From Microbacterium sp. 1S1 (GTDB taxonomy: Bacteria > Actinomycetota > Actinomycetes > Actinomycetales > Microbacteriaceae), in assembly GCF_008271365.1 (NCBI RefSeq), contig NZ_CP043430.1, positions 930,001 through 994,000 of the forward strand: a stretch of DNA of 64,000 nt, in the 5' to 3' direction. This document shows, in pieces, positions 28,962 to 37,297 of the stretch. Each line of letters begins with the position of its first letter. Positions within the stretch are counted from its first letter, which is position 1. The notes under the pieces were generated by a model, which was not told the origin of the DNA, ran no database searches, and saw only the letters and a program-made list of their open reading frames with translations. Made by a program: the position numbers and the translations under genes.

Positions 28962-29264
28962 ATGAAGGCTGTACTCGCAGGAAACGTCATCGCCGAGGCC
29001 GACCAGGACGACCTCATCCGTATCGAGGGAAACTGGTACTTCCCTCCGGCAGCGGTCACGCCCGACGCGCTCGTCGAGAGCCCCACCCCCTACACCTGTC
29101 CGTGGAAGGGGGAGTGCCAGTACTACTCCGTCCAGGTCGACGGGGAGCTGCACAAGGATCTCGCCTGGTCGTACCCGCACCCGTATCCGTCGGCGTTCGA
29201 CCGCGTCGGCAAGGACTTCTCCGGCTACGTCGCCTTCGCCCCGGGCGTCGAGGTCTCGGCCTAG
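28962..29264 (+). CDS. DUF427 domain protein
   Basis: This 100-residue protein begins MKAVLAGNVIAEADQDDLIRIEG at the ATG after GAGGAGGCAGG. The DUF427 core motifs IEGNWYFPPAAV, YTCPWKGECQYYSV, DLAWSYPHP and YVAFAPGVEV are intact, and it is full length for the family. Its biochemical role is not established; the Cys/Trp-rich motif suggests a small ligand or metal site. It sits 135 nt after the oxidoreductase and 45 nt before the osmoprotectant ABC operon. Confidence 0.93.
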   Translation: MKAVLAGNVIAEADQDDLIRIEGNWYFPPAAVTPDALVESPTPYTCPWKGECQYYSVQVDGELHKDLAWSYPHPYPSAFDRVGKDFSGYVAFAPGVEVSA

Positions 29265-29309
29265 TCCCGCACGAACGCACGAACGCACGACCGTCGGAGA
29301 ACACCCCTC

Positions 29310-30170
29310 ATGATCGAGTTCCGCAACGTCACGAAGCGCTTCCCCGACGGGACGCTCGCCGTGAACGACTTCAGCCTCGTGCTGCCCTCTCGCAAGACCA
29401 CCGTGTTCGTCGGATCGTCCGGCTGCGGCAAGACCACGCTGCTGCGCATGATCAACCGCATGGTCGAGCCGACGTCGGGCGAGGTCGAGATCGACGGGGA
29501 GAGCGTCCTGTCCGGCGACCCGGTCGCCCTGCGCCGGAGCATCGGGTACGTGATGCAGAACTCCGGGCTCATGCCGCACTTCACGGTGATCGACAACGTC
29601 GCGACGGTGCTGCGCCTCAACGGGGTGAAGAGGAAGCCCGCGCACGAGCGCGCGCGTGAACTGCTGACGACGGTGGGACTCGACCAGGCGCTCGCCGAGC
29701 GGTACCCGAGCCAGTTGTCGGGCGGCCAGCAGCAGCGCGTCGGGGTGGCGCGGGGCCTCGCCGCCGACCCGAACATCCTGCTCATGGACGAGCCGTTCGG
29801 CGCGGTCGACCCCATCGTGCGGGCCGATCTCCAGCAGGAGACTCTGCGACTGCAGCACGAGCTCGACAAGACCGTCGTGTTCGTCACGCACGACATCGAC
29901 GAGGCGTTCCTCCTGGGCGACCAGGTCGTCATCCTCGACAAGGGCGCGCGGATCGTGCAGGTGGGCAGTCCGAGCGAGATCATCGAGAACCCGGCCGATG
30001 ACTTCGTCTCCTCGTTCATCGGCGCCGACCGGGGCCGCCGAGCGCTGCACCTCAAGCAGACGCCGCGGGGGACCGTGGTCGTCGACTCCGAGGGCCGCAC
30101 GCAGGGCGCGATCGTCGATGCGCCGGAGGGCGTGGTCGACGGCGCCGACGCGATGAAGGCGGCTCCGTGA
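29310..30170 (+). CDS. Osmoprotectant ABC importer, ATP-binding protein (OpuCA-like)
   Basis: This 286-residue ATPase drives uptake of quaternary amines such as glycine betaine, choline or carnitine. Walker A GSSGCGKTT, Q-loop YVMQNSGLMPH, signature LSGGQQQR, Walker B ILLMDEPFGAVD and the H-loop FVTHDIDEA are intact. Only ~55 residues follow the NBD, so the tandem CBS domains of many OpuCA proteins are absent or reduced. The ATG at 29310 follows GTCGGAGAAC. The stop overlaps the next gene by 4 nt (GTGA). Confidence 0.93.
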   Translation: MIEFRNVTKRFPDGTLAVNDFSLVLPSRKTTVFVGSSGCGKTTLLRMINRMVEPTSGEVEIDGESVLSGDPVALRRSIGYVMQNSGLMPHFTVIDNVATVLRLNGVKRKPAHERARELLTTVGLDQALAERYPSQLSGGQQQRVGVARGLAADPNILLMDEPFGAVDPIVRADLQQETLRLQHELDKTVVFVTHDIDEAFLLGDQVVILDKGARIVQVGSPSEIIENPADDFVSSFIGADRGRRALHLKQTPRGTVVVDSEGRTQGAIVDAPEGVVDGADAMKAAP

Positions 30171-30859
30171 ACTGGGTGGGTGACAACCTCGGGCTGATCC
30201 TCGATCTGACCGCGGCTCACCTGCGCCAGAGCGTCATCCCGATCGTCCTCGGGTTCATCCTGTCCCTTCCTCTCGGCTGGGTGGCGTGGCGCTATCGGCT
30301 GGTCCGGGGGCCGATCATCGCGCTGACCGGCCTGCTGTACACGATCCCATCGCTCGCGTTGTTGATCCTCCTGCCCGCGGTGCTCGGCTATTCCGCGATC
30401 AACGAGCCGAACCTCATCGTCGCGCTCACGATCTACGCGATCGCGATCCTCGTCAGGGCGGTCGCCGACGGGCTGGACTCGGTCGATGACGACGTCCGCC
30501 AGGCCGCGACCGCGACCGGCTTCGCCGCCTTCCGGCGCTTCTGGGCCGTGGAGTTCCCGCTCGCCGGACCCGTGATCCTCGCAGGGCTCCGTGTGACCGC
30601 CGTCAGCACGATCTCGCTCGCGACGGTCGGTGTGCTGATCGGGGTCAGGAATCTCGGCTACCTCTTCACCGACGGCCTCCAGCGTCGCATCATCGAGGAG
30701 GTCTTCGCGGGCGTGGTCGCCGTGGTGGTCATCGCGCTGATCGTCGATCTCCTGCTGGTGGTGGCGGGGCGGGCCCTGATGCCGTGGACGCGCACCACCA
30801 CCAAGGTGGCGACCAAGGCCGCGGTGAGCCGTACGGCGGCGATGGGGTCGGCCGCATGA
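30167..30859 (+). CDS. Osmoprotectant ABC importer permease (OpuCB-like)
   Basis: This 230-residue inner-membrane protein starts with GTG overlapping the ATPase stop. About five to six helices surround the permease loop DDVRQAATATGFAAFRRFWAVEFPLAGPVILAGL, the EAA motif that contacts the ATPase. Together with the second permease and a single binding protein it matches the OpuC/OsmU layout. It overlaps the next permease gene by 4 nt (ATGA). Confidence 0.92.
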   Translation: MNWVGDNLGLILDLTAAHLRQSVIPIVLGFILSLPLGWVAWRYRLVRGPIIALTGLLYTIPSLALLILLPAVLGYSAINEPNLIVALTIYAIAILVRAVADGLDSVDDDVRQAATATGFAAFRRFWAVEFPLAGPVILAGLRVTAVSTISLATVGVLIGVRNLGYLFTDGLQRRIIEEVFAGVVAVVVIALIVDLLLVVAGRALMPWTRTTTKVATKAAVSRTAAMGSAA

Positions 30860-31572
30860 ACCTCTTCACCGACGCTTTCGCCTGGCTCGTCTCCCCCGAC
30901 CGTTGGACGGGCCCCTACGCCCTGCCGGTGCTGTTCGGGCAACACATCTTCTACACGGTCGTCTCGGTGGCGATCGCCGCGATCATCGCCGTTCCGCTCG
31001 GGTGGCTCATCGGGCACACGGGCCGGGGACGCGAGGTCGCCGTGGCGATCTCGGGTGCCGCGCGCGCCATCCCGTCCTTCGGCCTCCTCATCCTCCTGGT
31101 ACTCCTGCTCGGCGTCCTGCGCACCCCGCTCGCCGCGGTGATCACGTTCGTGCTCCTGGCGATCCCGTCACTGCTGGCGGGTGCCTACACCGGACTGGAG
31201 GCGATCGATCGGCGAGTGCTGGACGCCGCCCGCGCCATGGGCATGACGGAGTGGCAGGTGTTCTGGAAGGTCGAGGTGCCGCTCGGCCTCTCGCTCCTCG
31301 TCGGTGGGCTCCGTTCCGCGCTGCTGCAGGTCATCGCGACCGTGACGATCGCCGCGTACGTGAACCTCGGTGGCCTCGGCTGGCCGATCATCCAGGGTCT
31401 TCCGCTCCGCCGCTTCGACCAGGTCCTCGGCGGAGCGATCCTCGTCGCGGTGCTCGCGCTCCTCGTCGACCTCCTGCTCGCCCTGGCTCAGCACGCCGCG
31501 GTCCCGCGCGGCGTCCGTACCCGCCCACAGAACCGCCGCGCGCGCCTCGCGCCCTCAGCCACGCCCGCCTGA
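30856..31572 (+). CDS. Osmoprotectant ABC importer permease (OpuCD-like)
   Basis: This 238-residue permease starts at the ATG at 30856. Helices include FYTVVSVAIAAIIAVPLGWL and FGLLILLVLLLGV; the EAA loop reads DAARAMGMTEWQVFWKVEVPLG. It is the second membrane subunit of the importer, and its Arg-rich C-terminus is cytoplasmic. The binding-protein gene follows 35 nt later. Confidence 0.92.
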   Translation: MNLFTDAFAWLVSPDRWTGPYALPVLFGQHIFYTVVSVAIAAIIAVPLGWLIGHTGRGREVAVAISGAARAIPSFGLLILLVLLLGVLRTPLAAVITFVLLAIPSLLAGAYTGLEAIDRRVLDAARAMGMTEWQVFWKVEVPLGLSLLVGGLRSALLQVIATVTIAAYVNLGGLGWPIIQGLPLRRFDQVLGGAILVAVLALLVDLLLALAQHAAVPRGVRTRPQNRRARLAPSATPA

Positions 31573-31607
31573 CTCACAGCATCGTCCCCCAGAGAAGAGG
31601 AAGTCCC

Positions 31608-32525
31608 ATGTTCACCGCACGCACCTCACGCTTCGCCCTTGCTGGCGCCGCCGGGCTCACCGCCGCCCTCGTTCTGGCCGGCTGCTCCAGCAGCAACCCG
31701 CTCGACACCCCGACGGAGGAGTCCGGTTCGGGCGGAGGAGAGACGATCGTCATCGGCTCCCAGGCCTATTACTCCAACGAGATCATCGCCGAGATCTACT
31801 CCCAGGCGCTCACCGCCGCCGGTTTCGACGTTGAGGAGAAGTTCAGCATCGGCCAGCGCGACGCGTACATGCCCGATGTCGAGTCCGGGGCGATCGACCT
31901 GTTCCCCGAGTACACGGGCAACCTGCTCGAGTACCTCGACAAGGACGCGACCGCCACCAGCCCGGAAGACGTCTACGCCGCGCTGCAGGACGCGCTGCCG
32001 GAGGGCCTGACCGCGCTGGACTACGCGGACGCGTCCGACCAGGACACCTACACGGTGCTGAAGAGCTTCGCCGAGGAGAACGACCTCACCTCGATCGCGG
32101 ACCTCGCGGACGTGACCACCCCGGTGACCATCGGTGCAGCGCCCGAGTTCGAGCAGCGTCCGTACGGCCCGGCCGCGGCCAAGGAGGTCTACGGCGTCGA
32201 CCTGGCGTTCTCGGCGACCGGCCCCACGACCCTGGAGTCGCTGCTCGCCGGCGAGATCCAGGTCGCGGACATCTACTCGGCCGACCCGGCCTTCCAGACC
32301 GAGGACATCGTGGCCCTGGAGGACCCGGAGAACATCATCCTCGCCTCGAATGTCGTGCCCATCGCGTCGAGCGATGTGGCCGACGAGATCGCCGACGTCA
32401 TCAACGGCATCAGCGCCAAGCTGACCGCTGAGGAGCTCGTCGCCCTCAACGTCCAGAGCACGGTCGACCAGAAGTCGGCCGAGGACATCGCGAAGCAGTG
32501 GCTGACGGACAACGACCTCGTCTGA
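31608..32525 (+). CDS. Osmoprotectant ABC importer substrate-binding lipoprotein (OpuCC-like)
   Basis: The ATG at 31608 follows AGAGAAGAGGAAG and gives 305 residues with a lipoprotein signal ending in LVLAGC. The mature part has the type II OpuAC/OpuC fold with ETIVIGSQAYYSNEIIAEIYSQ, DLFPEYTGNLLEYL and FEQRPYGPAAAKEVYG. It delivers quaternary ammonium osmolytes to the two permeases from the outer face of the membrane. A hairpin terminator follows. A second, ProVWX-type betaine importer lies at 60.6 kb. Confidence 0.94.
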   Translation: MFTARTSRFALAGAAGLTAALVLAGCSSSNPLDTPTEESGSGGGETIVIGSQAYYSNEIIAEIYSQALTAAGFDVEEKFSIGQRDAYMPDVESGAIDLFPEYTGNLLEYLDKDATATSPEDVYAALQDALPEGLTALDYADASDQDTYTVLKSFAEENDLTSIADLADVTTPVTIGAAPEFEQRPYGPAAAKEVYGVDLAFSATGPTTLESLLAGEIQVADIYSADPAFQTEDIVALEDPENIILASNVVPIASSDVADEIADVINGISAKLTAEELVALNVQSTVDQKSAEDIAKQWLTDNDLV

Positions 32526-32536
32526 GCCGTCTCCTC

Positions 32537-32573
32537 ACGAAGCGCCCGGCCCCCCAGGGGTCGGGCGCTTCGT
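32537..32573 (+). terminator. Terminator of osmoprotectant operon
   Basis: ACGAAGCGCCCG and CGGGCGCTTCGT form a perfect 12-bp stem around a C/G-rich loop, 11 nt after the stop codon of the binding-protein gene. A short T-rich tract (TCGTTCCT) follows. Confidence 0.75.
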
Positions 32574-32589
32574 CGTTCCTGCTCGCCGC

Positions 32590-32675
32590 GTGCACAACTC
32601 CGGAGATCTCGTCCGACACGCCGCCGGACCGCCCAGGACGACGGCGTGTCGTTCCGGATCTCCGAAGTTGTGTAC
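32590..32675. repeat. Palindromic intergenic element, family A, copy 1 (86 nt)
   Basis: This imperfect palindrome is exactly 86 nt long. Its arms begin GTGCACAACTCCGGAGATC and end GATCTCCGAAGTTGTGTAC, with an inner CGACACGCCG/GGCGTGTCG pair at positions 25-34 and 53-61. Copies at 58988 and 59774 have the same length and register. It lies between the osmoprotectant terminator and the AI-2E family gene. Confidence 0.85.
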
Positions 32676-32687
32676 AGCCGAGGGGTG

Positions 32688-33917
32688 TCAGGTGCGGGCG
32701 TCCTGCTTGGGGACGACGACCTGCTTGATGATGATGAGGATCGACGCGGTGACGGGCACCGCCACGAGAGCGCCGAGCAGGCCGAGGAGCGTGCCGCCGG
32801 CGAGAGCGCCGATGACGACGAGCGAGCCCGGCACAGCCACCGCCTTGTTCATGACTCGCGGCGTCAGGACGTACGCCTCGATCTGCATGTAGACGAGGTA
32901 GATCGCGGCGAAGATGAGTGCCGCGATCGGGTTCGTGAACAGGGCGAGGGTGGTGCCGATCATCCAGAACAGCACCGAGCCGACGAGCGGGATGAGCGTG
33001 ACGCAGAACGCGATCGCCCCCATGAGCGGCGGGAACGGCAGGCCGAGCACCGAGTAGAGGATGAGGGCGAGGGTCGCGTTGCAGAATGCGAGGATCACCA
33101 TCCCCATGACGTAGCCGCCGACGGAGTCGGTGATCTGCTGCGAGATGTCGCCGGCGCGGTCGCGGTCGCGGGCCGGGACGAGACGCAGCATGCCCTGGCG
33201 CATGGACGGGAGGGTCGCGAGGAAGTACAGGGTCAGCACGAGTACGACGATGGCGCCCGAGATGCCGCTGGCGATGGACGCACCGACCTGGAGCGCTCCG
33301 CCCCCGATCGTCGCGAGGTTGCCGAAATCGGACAGGAACTTCTGCACCTCCGACACGAGGTCCTGGAACTGGTCGCCGAACTGGTCGTCGAGGGTCGCGT
33401 AGAGGTCGGTCTTCGTGAAGTCCTGGATCATCCCGGGGACCGACTTCACGAAACTCGCGATCTGGTCGACCACGATCGGCACGATCATCCACAGGACGAG
33501 AGCGACGACGACGATGAGGGCCAGGATGGTCACCACGACGGCCAGGGGACGGGACAGGCCGCGTCGCTCGAGGAACCGGACCGCGGGGTCGAGGCCGAGG
33601 GCGGCGAACAGGGCGAGCGCGATGTAGATGAGGACGGTGGAGAGGTTCGACAGGGCGACGCCGATCACGATCGCGCCCAGACCGCCGAGGGTCACGAGGA
33701 ATCCGAACACGAACGGCCGATCGATCCGGGTCCAGAAGGAGCGGCTCGGCGTGGTCGGTTCGATCACCACGGGCCGCGCAGGACCGGAAGCGCCGGTGCC
33801 GGGAGCCTCCACGGCGGCGCCCTCGAGCGCCGCGTCGACGGGCGCGGGCGCGGTGTCCGCGGCGCGGGTGCCCCGGCCGTCGTGCGGAGCGGAGGCGGGC
33901 GACTCGTCGTTGTTCAT
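32688..33917 (-). CDS. AI-2E family transporter
   Basis: This ~409-residue membrane protein belongs to the AI-2E/PerM superfamily. A disordered N-terminal 80 residues precede about eight helices (FVFGFLVTLGGLGAIVIGVAL, LAVVVTILALIVVVALVLWMI, ALIFAAIYLVYMQIEAYVLTP). The long extracytoplasmic loop and the final VPVTASILIIIKQV are characteristic. Members export varied substrates or act as antiporters; autoinducer-2 transport should not be assumed. ATG at 33917 is used, but a GTG two codons upstream (33923) is equally possible. It is divergent from chorismate mutase. Confidence 0.9.
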   Translation of the reverse strand: MNNDESPASAPHDGRGTRAADTAPAPVDAALEGAAVEAPGTGASGPARPVVIEPTTPSRSFWTRIDRPFVFGFLVTLGGLGAIVIGVALSNLSTVLIYIALALFAALGLDPAVRFLERRGLSRPLAVVVTILALIVVVALVLWMIVPIVVDQIASFVKSVPGMIQDFTKTDLYATLDDQFGDQFQDLVSEVQKFLSDFGNLATIGGGALQVGASIASGISGAIVVLVLTLYFLATLPSMRQGMLRLVPARDRDRAGDISQQITDSVGGYVMGMVILAFCNATLALILYSVLGLPFPPLMGAIAFCVTLIPLVGSVLFWMIGTTLALFTNPIAALIFAAIYLVYMQIEAYVLTPRVMNKAVAVPGSLVVIGALAGGTLLGLLGALVAVPVTASILIIIKQVVVPKQDART

Positions 33918-33967
33918 GAGCACACGATAGCGGTGCCTCTCGACGGAAGCCGGGTGATCCGCGGCTC

Positions 33968-33973
33968 TAGAGT
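33968..33973 (+). promoter_or_regulatory. -10 box of leaderless chorismate mutase gene
   Basis: TAGAGT ends 6 nt before the ATG at 33980, which places the transcription start essentially on the start codon and leaves no ribosome-binding site. No -35 element is evident. Confidence 0.55.
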
Positions 33974-33979
33974 AGGGGC

Positions 33980-34279
33980 ATGACTGCCGCAGAGGACCCG
34001 AAGGCCGAACTGCTCCGCCTGCGCGCGAGCATCGACAACATCGACGCGGCGCTGATCTTCCTGCTCGCCGAACGGTTCCGCGCCACCCAGCAGGTCGGCC
34101 ACCTCAAGGCCGAGCACGCGATGCCCCCGTCCGACCCGAATCGCGAGGAGCAGCAGGTCGCGCGGCTCCGTGCGCTGGCGGAGGACGCGCACCTCGACCC
34201 GGAGTTCGCGGAGAAGTGGTTCAACTTCGTCGTCGCCGAGGTCATCCGCCACCACACGGAGGCCGCCGAGGGCCGCTGA
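33980..34279 (+). CDS. Chorismate mutase (AroQ type)
   Basis: This 99-residue all-helical enzyme converts chorismate to prephenate for phenylalanine and tyrosine synthesis. LLRLRASIDNIDAALIFLLAERFRATQQVGHLKAEHAMPPSDPNREEQQ carries the AroQ active-site residues: N-terminal Arg, the KxE-type KAEH and the downstream REEQQ. No signal peptide is present, so it is the cytoplasmic monofunctional type seen in actinobacteria. The gene appears leaderless. Confidence 0.92.
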   Translation: MTAAEDPKAELLRLRASIDNIDAALIFLLAERFRATQQVGHLKAEHAMPPSDPNREEQQVARLRALAEDAHLDPEFAEKWFNFVVAEVIRHHTEAAEGR

Positions 34280-34287
34280 GTCGGTCG

Positions 34288-35994
34288 TCAGGCTCCTCGC
34301 TCGGCAAGGAGCCGGTCCCGCACCTCGCGCCGCAGGACCTTGCCGATGAGGGACCGCGGGAGGTCGTCGACGACGGTGATGCGCCGCGGCACCTTGTAGG
34401 CGGTCAGTCGCGTGCGGCAGAAGTCGCGCAGCCCCTCCCTGTCATCCGCGGCTCCTTCTCTGAGCACCACGGCCGCCGCGACCTCCTCGCCGCCGCTCGA
34501 TCGGGGCAGCCCGACGACGGCCGCCGCCACGACGTCCGGGTGGGCTTCGAGGGCGTTCTCCACTTCGCTGGGGGAGACGTTGAACCCCCCGGTGATGATG
34601 AGCTCCTTGCGGCGGTCGACGATGGTGACGAAGCCGTCGGCCGAGACCTCGGCGATGTCCCCCGTGCGGAGCCACCCGCCCGGGAGCAGGGCCTCGGCCG
34701 TCTCCCCGGGGCGACCCCAGTACCCCCGGAACACCTGCGGCCCTCGCAGCAGGAGTTCGCCGGGCTCGCCCGCGGCCACATCGACCTCGGGGTCGTCAGG
34801 GTCGACGACGCGGATCTCGGTGCTCGGGAACGGTACGCCCACGGTGCCGGGACGGCGCGTGGGACCCATGGGGTTGCCGAGCGCGACGGGGGACGCCTCG
34901 GTCATCCCGTAGCCCTCGACGAGCAGTCCGCCCGTGGCCTCCTCCCACCGCCGGACGGTCTCGACGGGAAGGCTCATGGCCCCGGAGATCGCGAACCGGA
35001 CACTCGACAGGTCGACCGTCCCACGGCTCGCCGCCCGCGCCAGCTGGTCGTAGATCGGCGGGACGGCCGGGAGGAAGGTCGGCGGACTCGTGCGAGCGGC
35101 GTCGGTCACCAGGCCGAGATCGAACGCCGGGAACAGCACGACCTTCGCGCCGATGCTCAGCGCGAACGTGAGGCACAGGGTCAGGCCGTAGGCATGGAAC
35201 AGCGGGAGCACGGCGTAGAAGGTCTCTTCACCGTCGCGGAGGCCCGGCACCCAGGCGCGGCCCTGCATCGCGTTCGCCCGGAGGTTCGCGTGGGTGAGGA
35301 TGGCGCCCTTCGGAATCCCGGTCGTTCCACTCGTGTACTGCAGGACGGCCGTGTCGCCGAGGGACGGCGCCGGCGTGCGGCGGGGAAGCCGGCGATGCGC
35401 GACGAGCTTCTTCCAGGCTGTCAGGTGCCGGGTGTGCGGAGTGCCGGTCAGCTTCGCGCGCGACGCCCTCGCCTTCGGCAGCGGCAGCCGAAGCAGCAGG
35501 CGCTTCGACAGCGGCATCGCGGTCGTGAGGTCGACGCTGACGATGTGATCGACGCGCAGGTCGTCGGGGAAGCCCGCGACGGTGTCGGCGACCTTGTCCC
35601 AGACGATCGCGACGCGGGCCCCGTGGTCCTCGAACTGGTGCCGCAGCTCGCGCGCCGTGTAGAGCGGGTTGTGTTCGACGACGATCGCGCCGAGGCGCAG
35701 GGCCGCGTAGAAGGCGACGACGTGCTGCGGACAGTTCGGCAGCACCAGCGCGACCCGGTCGCCCTTCGTGACCCCGAGATGGCGGAGTCCTTCCGCGGCG
35801 CGGTCGACGAGTTCTCCGAGCTCCCGATAGGTCGTGACGGCACCGAAGAAGTCGAGCGCGGGGCGCCTTCCGTAGGTCCGCACGCTCGCGGCCAGCATCT
35901 CGGGCAGCGTCTGCGTGGGCTCTTCGATGTCGGCGGGCACGCCCTGGGCGTAGGAGCGCAGCCAGGGGCGGTTCGACGCAGGAGAGACAGCCAT
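34288..35994 (-). CDS. Long-chain fatty acid-CoA ligase (AMP-binding)
   Basis: This 568-residue acyl-CoA synthetase activates fatty acids via acyl-adenylate. The P-loop LQYTSGTTGIPKGAILTHANL, A5 motif EGYGMTEASP, A7 TGDIAEVSADGFVTIVDRRKELIITGG and the C-terminal lysine in RSLIGKVLRREVRD are intact. The ATG at 35994 follows GGAGAGACAG; the longer frame up to 36669 overlaps an opposite-frame acetyltransferase gene and is not coding. It is convergent with chorismate mutase. Chain length preference cannot be read. Confidence 0.94.
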   Translation of the reverse strand: MAVSPASNRPWLRSYAQGVPADIEEPTQTLPEMLAASVRTYGRRPALDFFGAVTTYRELGELVDRAAEGLRHLGVTKGDRVALVLPNCPQHVVAFYAALRLGAIVVEHNPLYTARELRHQFEDHGARVAIVWDKVADTVAGFPDDLRVDHIVSVDLTTAMPLSKRLLLRLPLPKARASRAKLTGTPHTRHLTAWKKLVAHRRLPRRTPAPSLGDTAVLQYTSGTTGIPKGAILTHANLRANAMQGRAWVPGLRDGEETFYAVLPLFHAYGLTLCLTFALSIGAKVVLFPAFDLGLVTDAARTSPPTFLPAVPPIYDQLARAASRGTVDLSSVRFAISGAMSLPVETVRRWEEATGGLLVEGYGMTEASPVALGNPMGPTRRPGTVGVPFPSTEIRVVDPDDPEVDVAAGEPGELLLRGPQVFRGYWGRPGETAEALLPGGWLRTGDIAEVSADGFVTIVDRRKELIITGGFNVSPSEVENALEAHPDVVAAAVVGLPRSSGGEEVAAAVVLREGAADDREGLRDFCRTRLTAYKVPRRITVVDDLPRSLIGKVLRREVRDRLLAERGA

Positions 35995-36056
35995 GCGTTC
36001 ATCCTGCAGTCGGAGCGCGCGATCCGCCTCCCCCTTGCGCTCAGCCGGGTGGAGCG

Positions 36057-36599
36057 TCAATCGTCCGCGAGGACGCCCATCACGATCGCGTCGATCCACT
36101 GGCCGTCCCATCGGAGCGCGTGCCGGCGTCGCCCTTCGACCGTGAAGCCGGCCTTCTCGTACGCGCGCTGCGCCCGCGGGTTGAACGCATACACCTCGAG
36201 CTCCACCCGATGCAGCCCCACGGTGTCGAAGGCGTGACGGAGCACCGCGCGCGTCGCCTCCGTCCCGTATCCGGCTCCGAACCACCGCGGAGCCGCGAGA
36301 GCGATGCGGAATCCGGCGGAGGCGTTGTCCTCGTCCAGGTCGCTGAGCACCACCTCGCCGATGTGGATGCCGTCGTCGCGACGCAGGATCGCCCAGTCCG
36401 CCCGGTCGTCGCGCTCGGCGAGGGTCCGGAGCCACGACTCCACGCCCTCGCGGGTGAAGTGCGCGTGCGTGCCGGTCAGCCGGAGCACCTCGGGCTCTTG
36501 CAGTGCGCTCCAGGTGCCGTCGAGATGTTCCAGACCGAGGGGAACGAGCTCCAGCCGCTCGGTGGACAGCACAGGAACGGGAGTGAGGGCGAGCGCCAT
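36057..36599 (-). CDS. GNAT family N-acetyltransferase (RimJ/RimL-like)
   Basis: This 180-residue protein has the RimJ/RimL-type GNAT fold: TERLELVPLGLEHL at the start, acetyl-CoA loop RWFGAGYGTEATRAVLRHAF, and LHRVELEVYAFNPRAQRAYEKAGF at the end. It probably acetylates a protein or small-molecule amine in the cytoplasm. Its start ATG overlaps the stop of the SDR gene by 1 nt, so the two are coupled. Confidence 0.9.
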   Translation of the reverse strand: MALALTPVPVLSTERLELVPLGLEHLDGTWSALQEPEVLRLTGTHAHFTREGVESWLRTLAERDDRADWAILRRDDGIHIGEVVLSDLDEDNASAGFRIALAAPRWFGAGYGTEATRAVLRHAFDTVGLHRVELEVYAFNPRAQRAYEKAGFTVEGRRRHALRWDGQWIDAIVMGVLADD

Positions 36600-37192
36600 C
36601 AGACGGTGAGCACGCGACCCGTGACCACGCCTTCGACGGCGCGCACATACGCCCGGCCGACCTCCTCATCCGAGACCGGGCGGTGGCCGGGGAAGGTCGA
36701 GAAGTAGTCGGGGGAGTTCGCCAGCACGTCCGGGGAGACCGCGTTGATGCGGATGCCTCGCGGCGCCTCGGCTGCCGCCGTCACCACGAACGCCTCCAGG
36801 GCGCCGTTGGCCATCGCGGCCGCCGCGCCGGTGGCGATCGGTTCCCGGGCCAGCACGCCGCTGGTGAGGGTCACGGAGCCGCCATCCGTCACGTGATCGA
36901 GGGCTGCGCGAACCACGTCGAGCTGCGCGAGGGTCTTCCCGGTGAACGCAGCCAGGTAGTCGTCACGGTCGAGGTCGACGAGCGGCTTGAACGGCACCGA
37001 CCCGACGGCGACGACGACCGCGTCGAGGGGTCCCACCCGTTCGAACAGACTGCGGATCGACGCCGGATCGGTCACGTCCACGCTCTGTTCGCCGGAGCGG
37101 GACGCCCGCACGACCTCGTGCCCCCGGACGTCGAGGGTGGCGGCGACGACTCCGCCGATGCTGCCGGTCGCGCCGATCACGAGTGCTTTCAT
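36599..37192 (-). CDS. Short-chain dehydrogenase/reductase
   Basis: This 197-residue protein is a short classical-like SDR with an N-terminal NADP-binding GATGSIGG motif, TLTSGVLA (where the catalytic Ser region lies), and an end RINAVSPDVLANSP. The usual YxxxK is not obvious; MANGALEAFV occupies that place, so catalysis may be altered. The family is known for small NAD(P)-dependent oxidoreductases of unknown substrate. The ATG at 37192 gives an operon with the acetyltransferase gene. Confidence 0.85.
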   Translation of the reverse strand: MKALVIGATGSIGGVVAATLDVRGHEVVRASRSGEQSVDVTDPASIRSLFERVGPLDAVVVAVGSVPFKPLVDLDRDDYLAAFTGKTLAQLDVVRAALDHVTDGGSVTLTSGVLAREPIATGAAAAMANGALEAFVVTAAAEAPRGIRINAVSPDVLANSPDYFSTFPGHRPVSDEEVGRAYVRAVEGVVTGRVLTV

Positions 37193-37297
37193 GCGGATTC
37201 CTCTCCCAGGACGGACCGGAGCGGCGGAACGGCCGCCCCGTGGGATCGAGTCTTCCATCCCGGTCCGGGCACGGGTCGACGGATGGCGGGTGGGTCG

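Noticed and set aside
32688..33917. AI-2E family gene as evidence for quorum sensing
   Set aside because: The superfamily name is historical; no luxS or lsr genes are present here.
34288..36669. Extended 793-codon frame for the acyl-CoA ligase
   Set aside because: The extension overlaps the acetyltransferase gene in another frame; the ligase homology begins just after the ATG at 35994.
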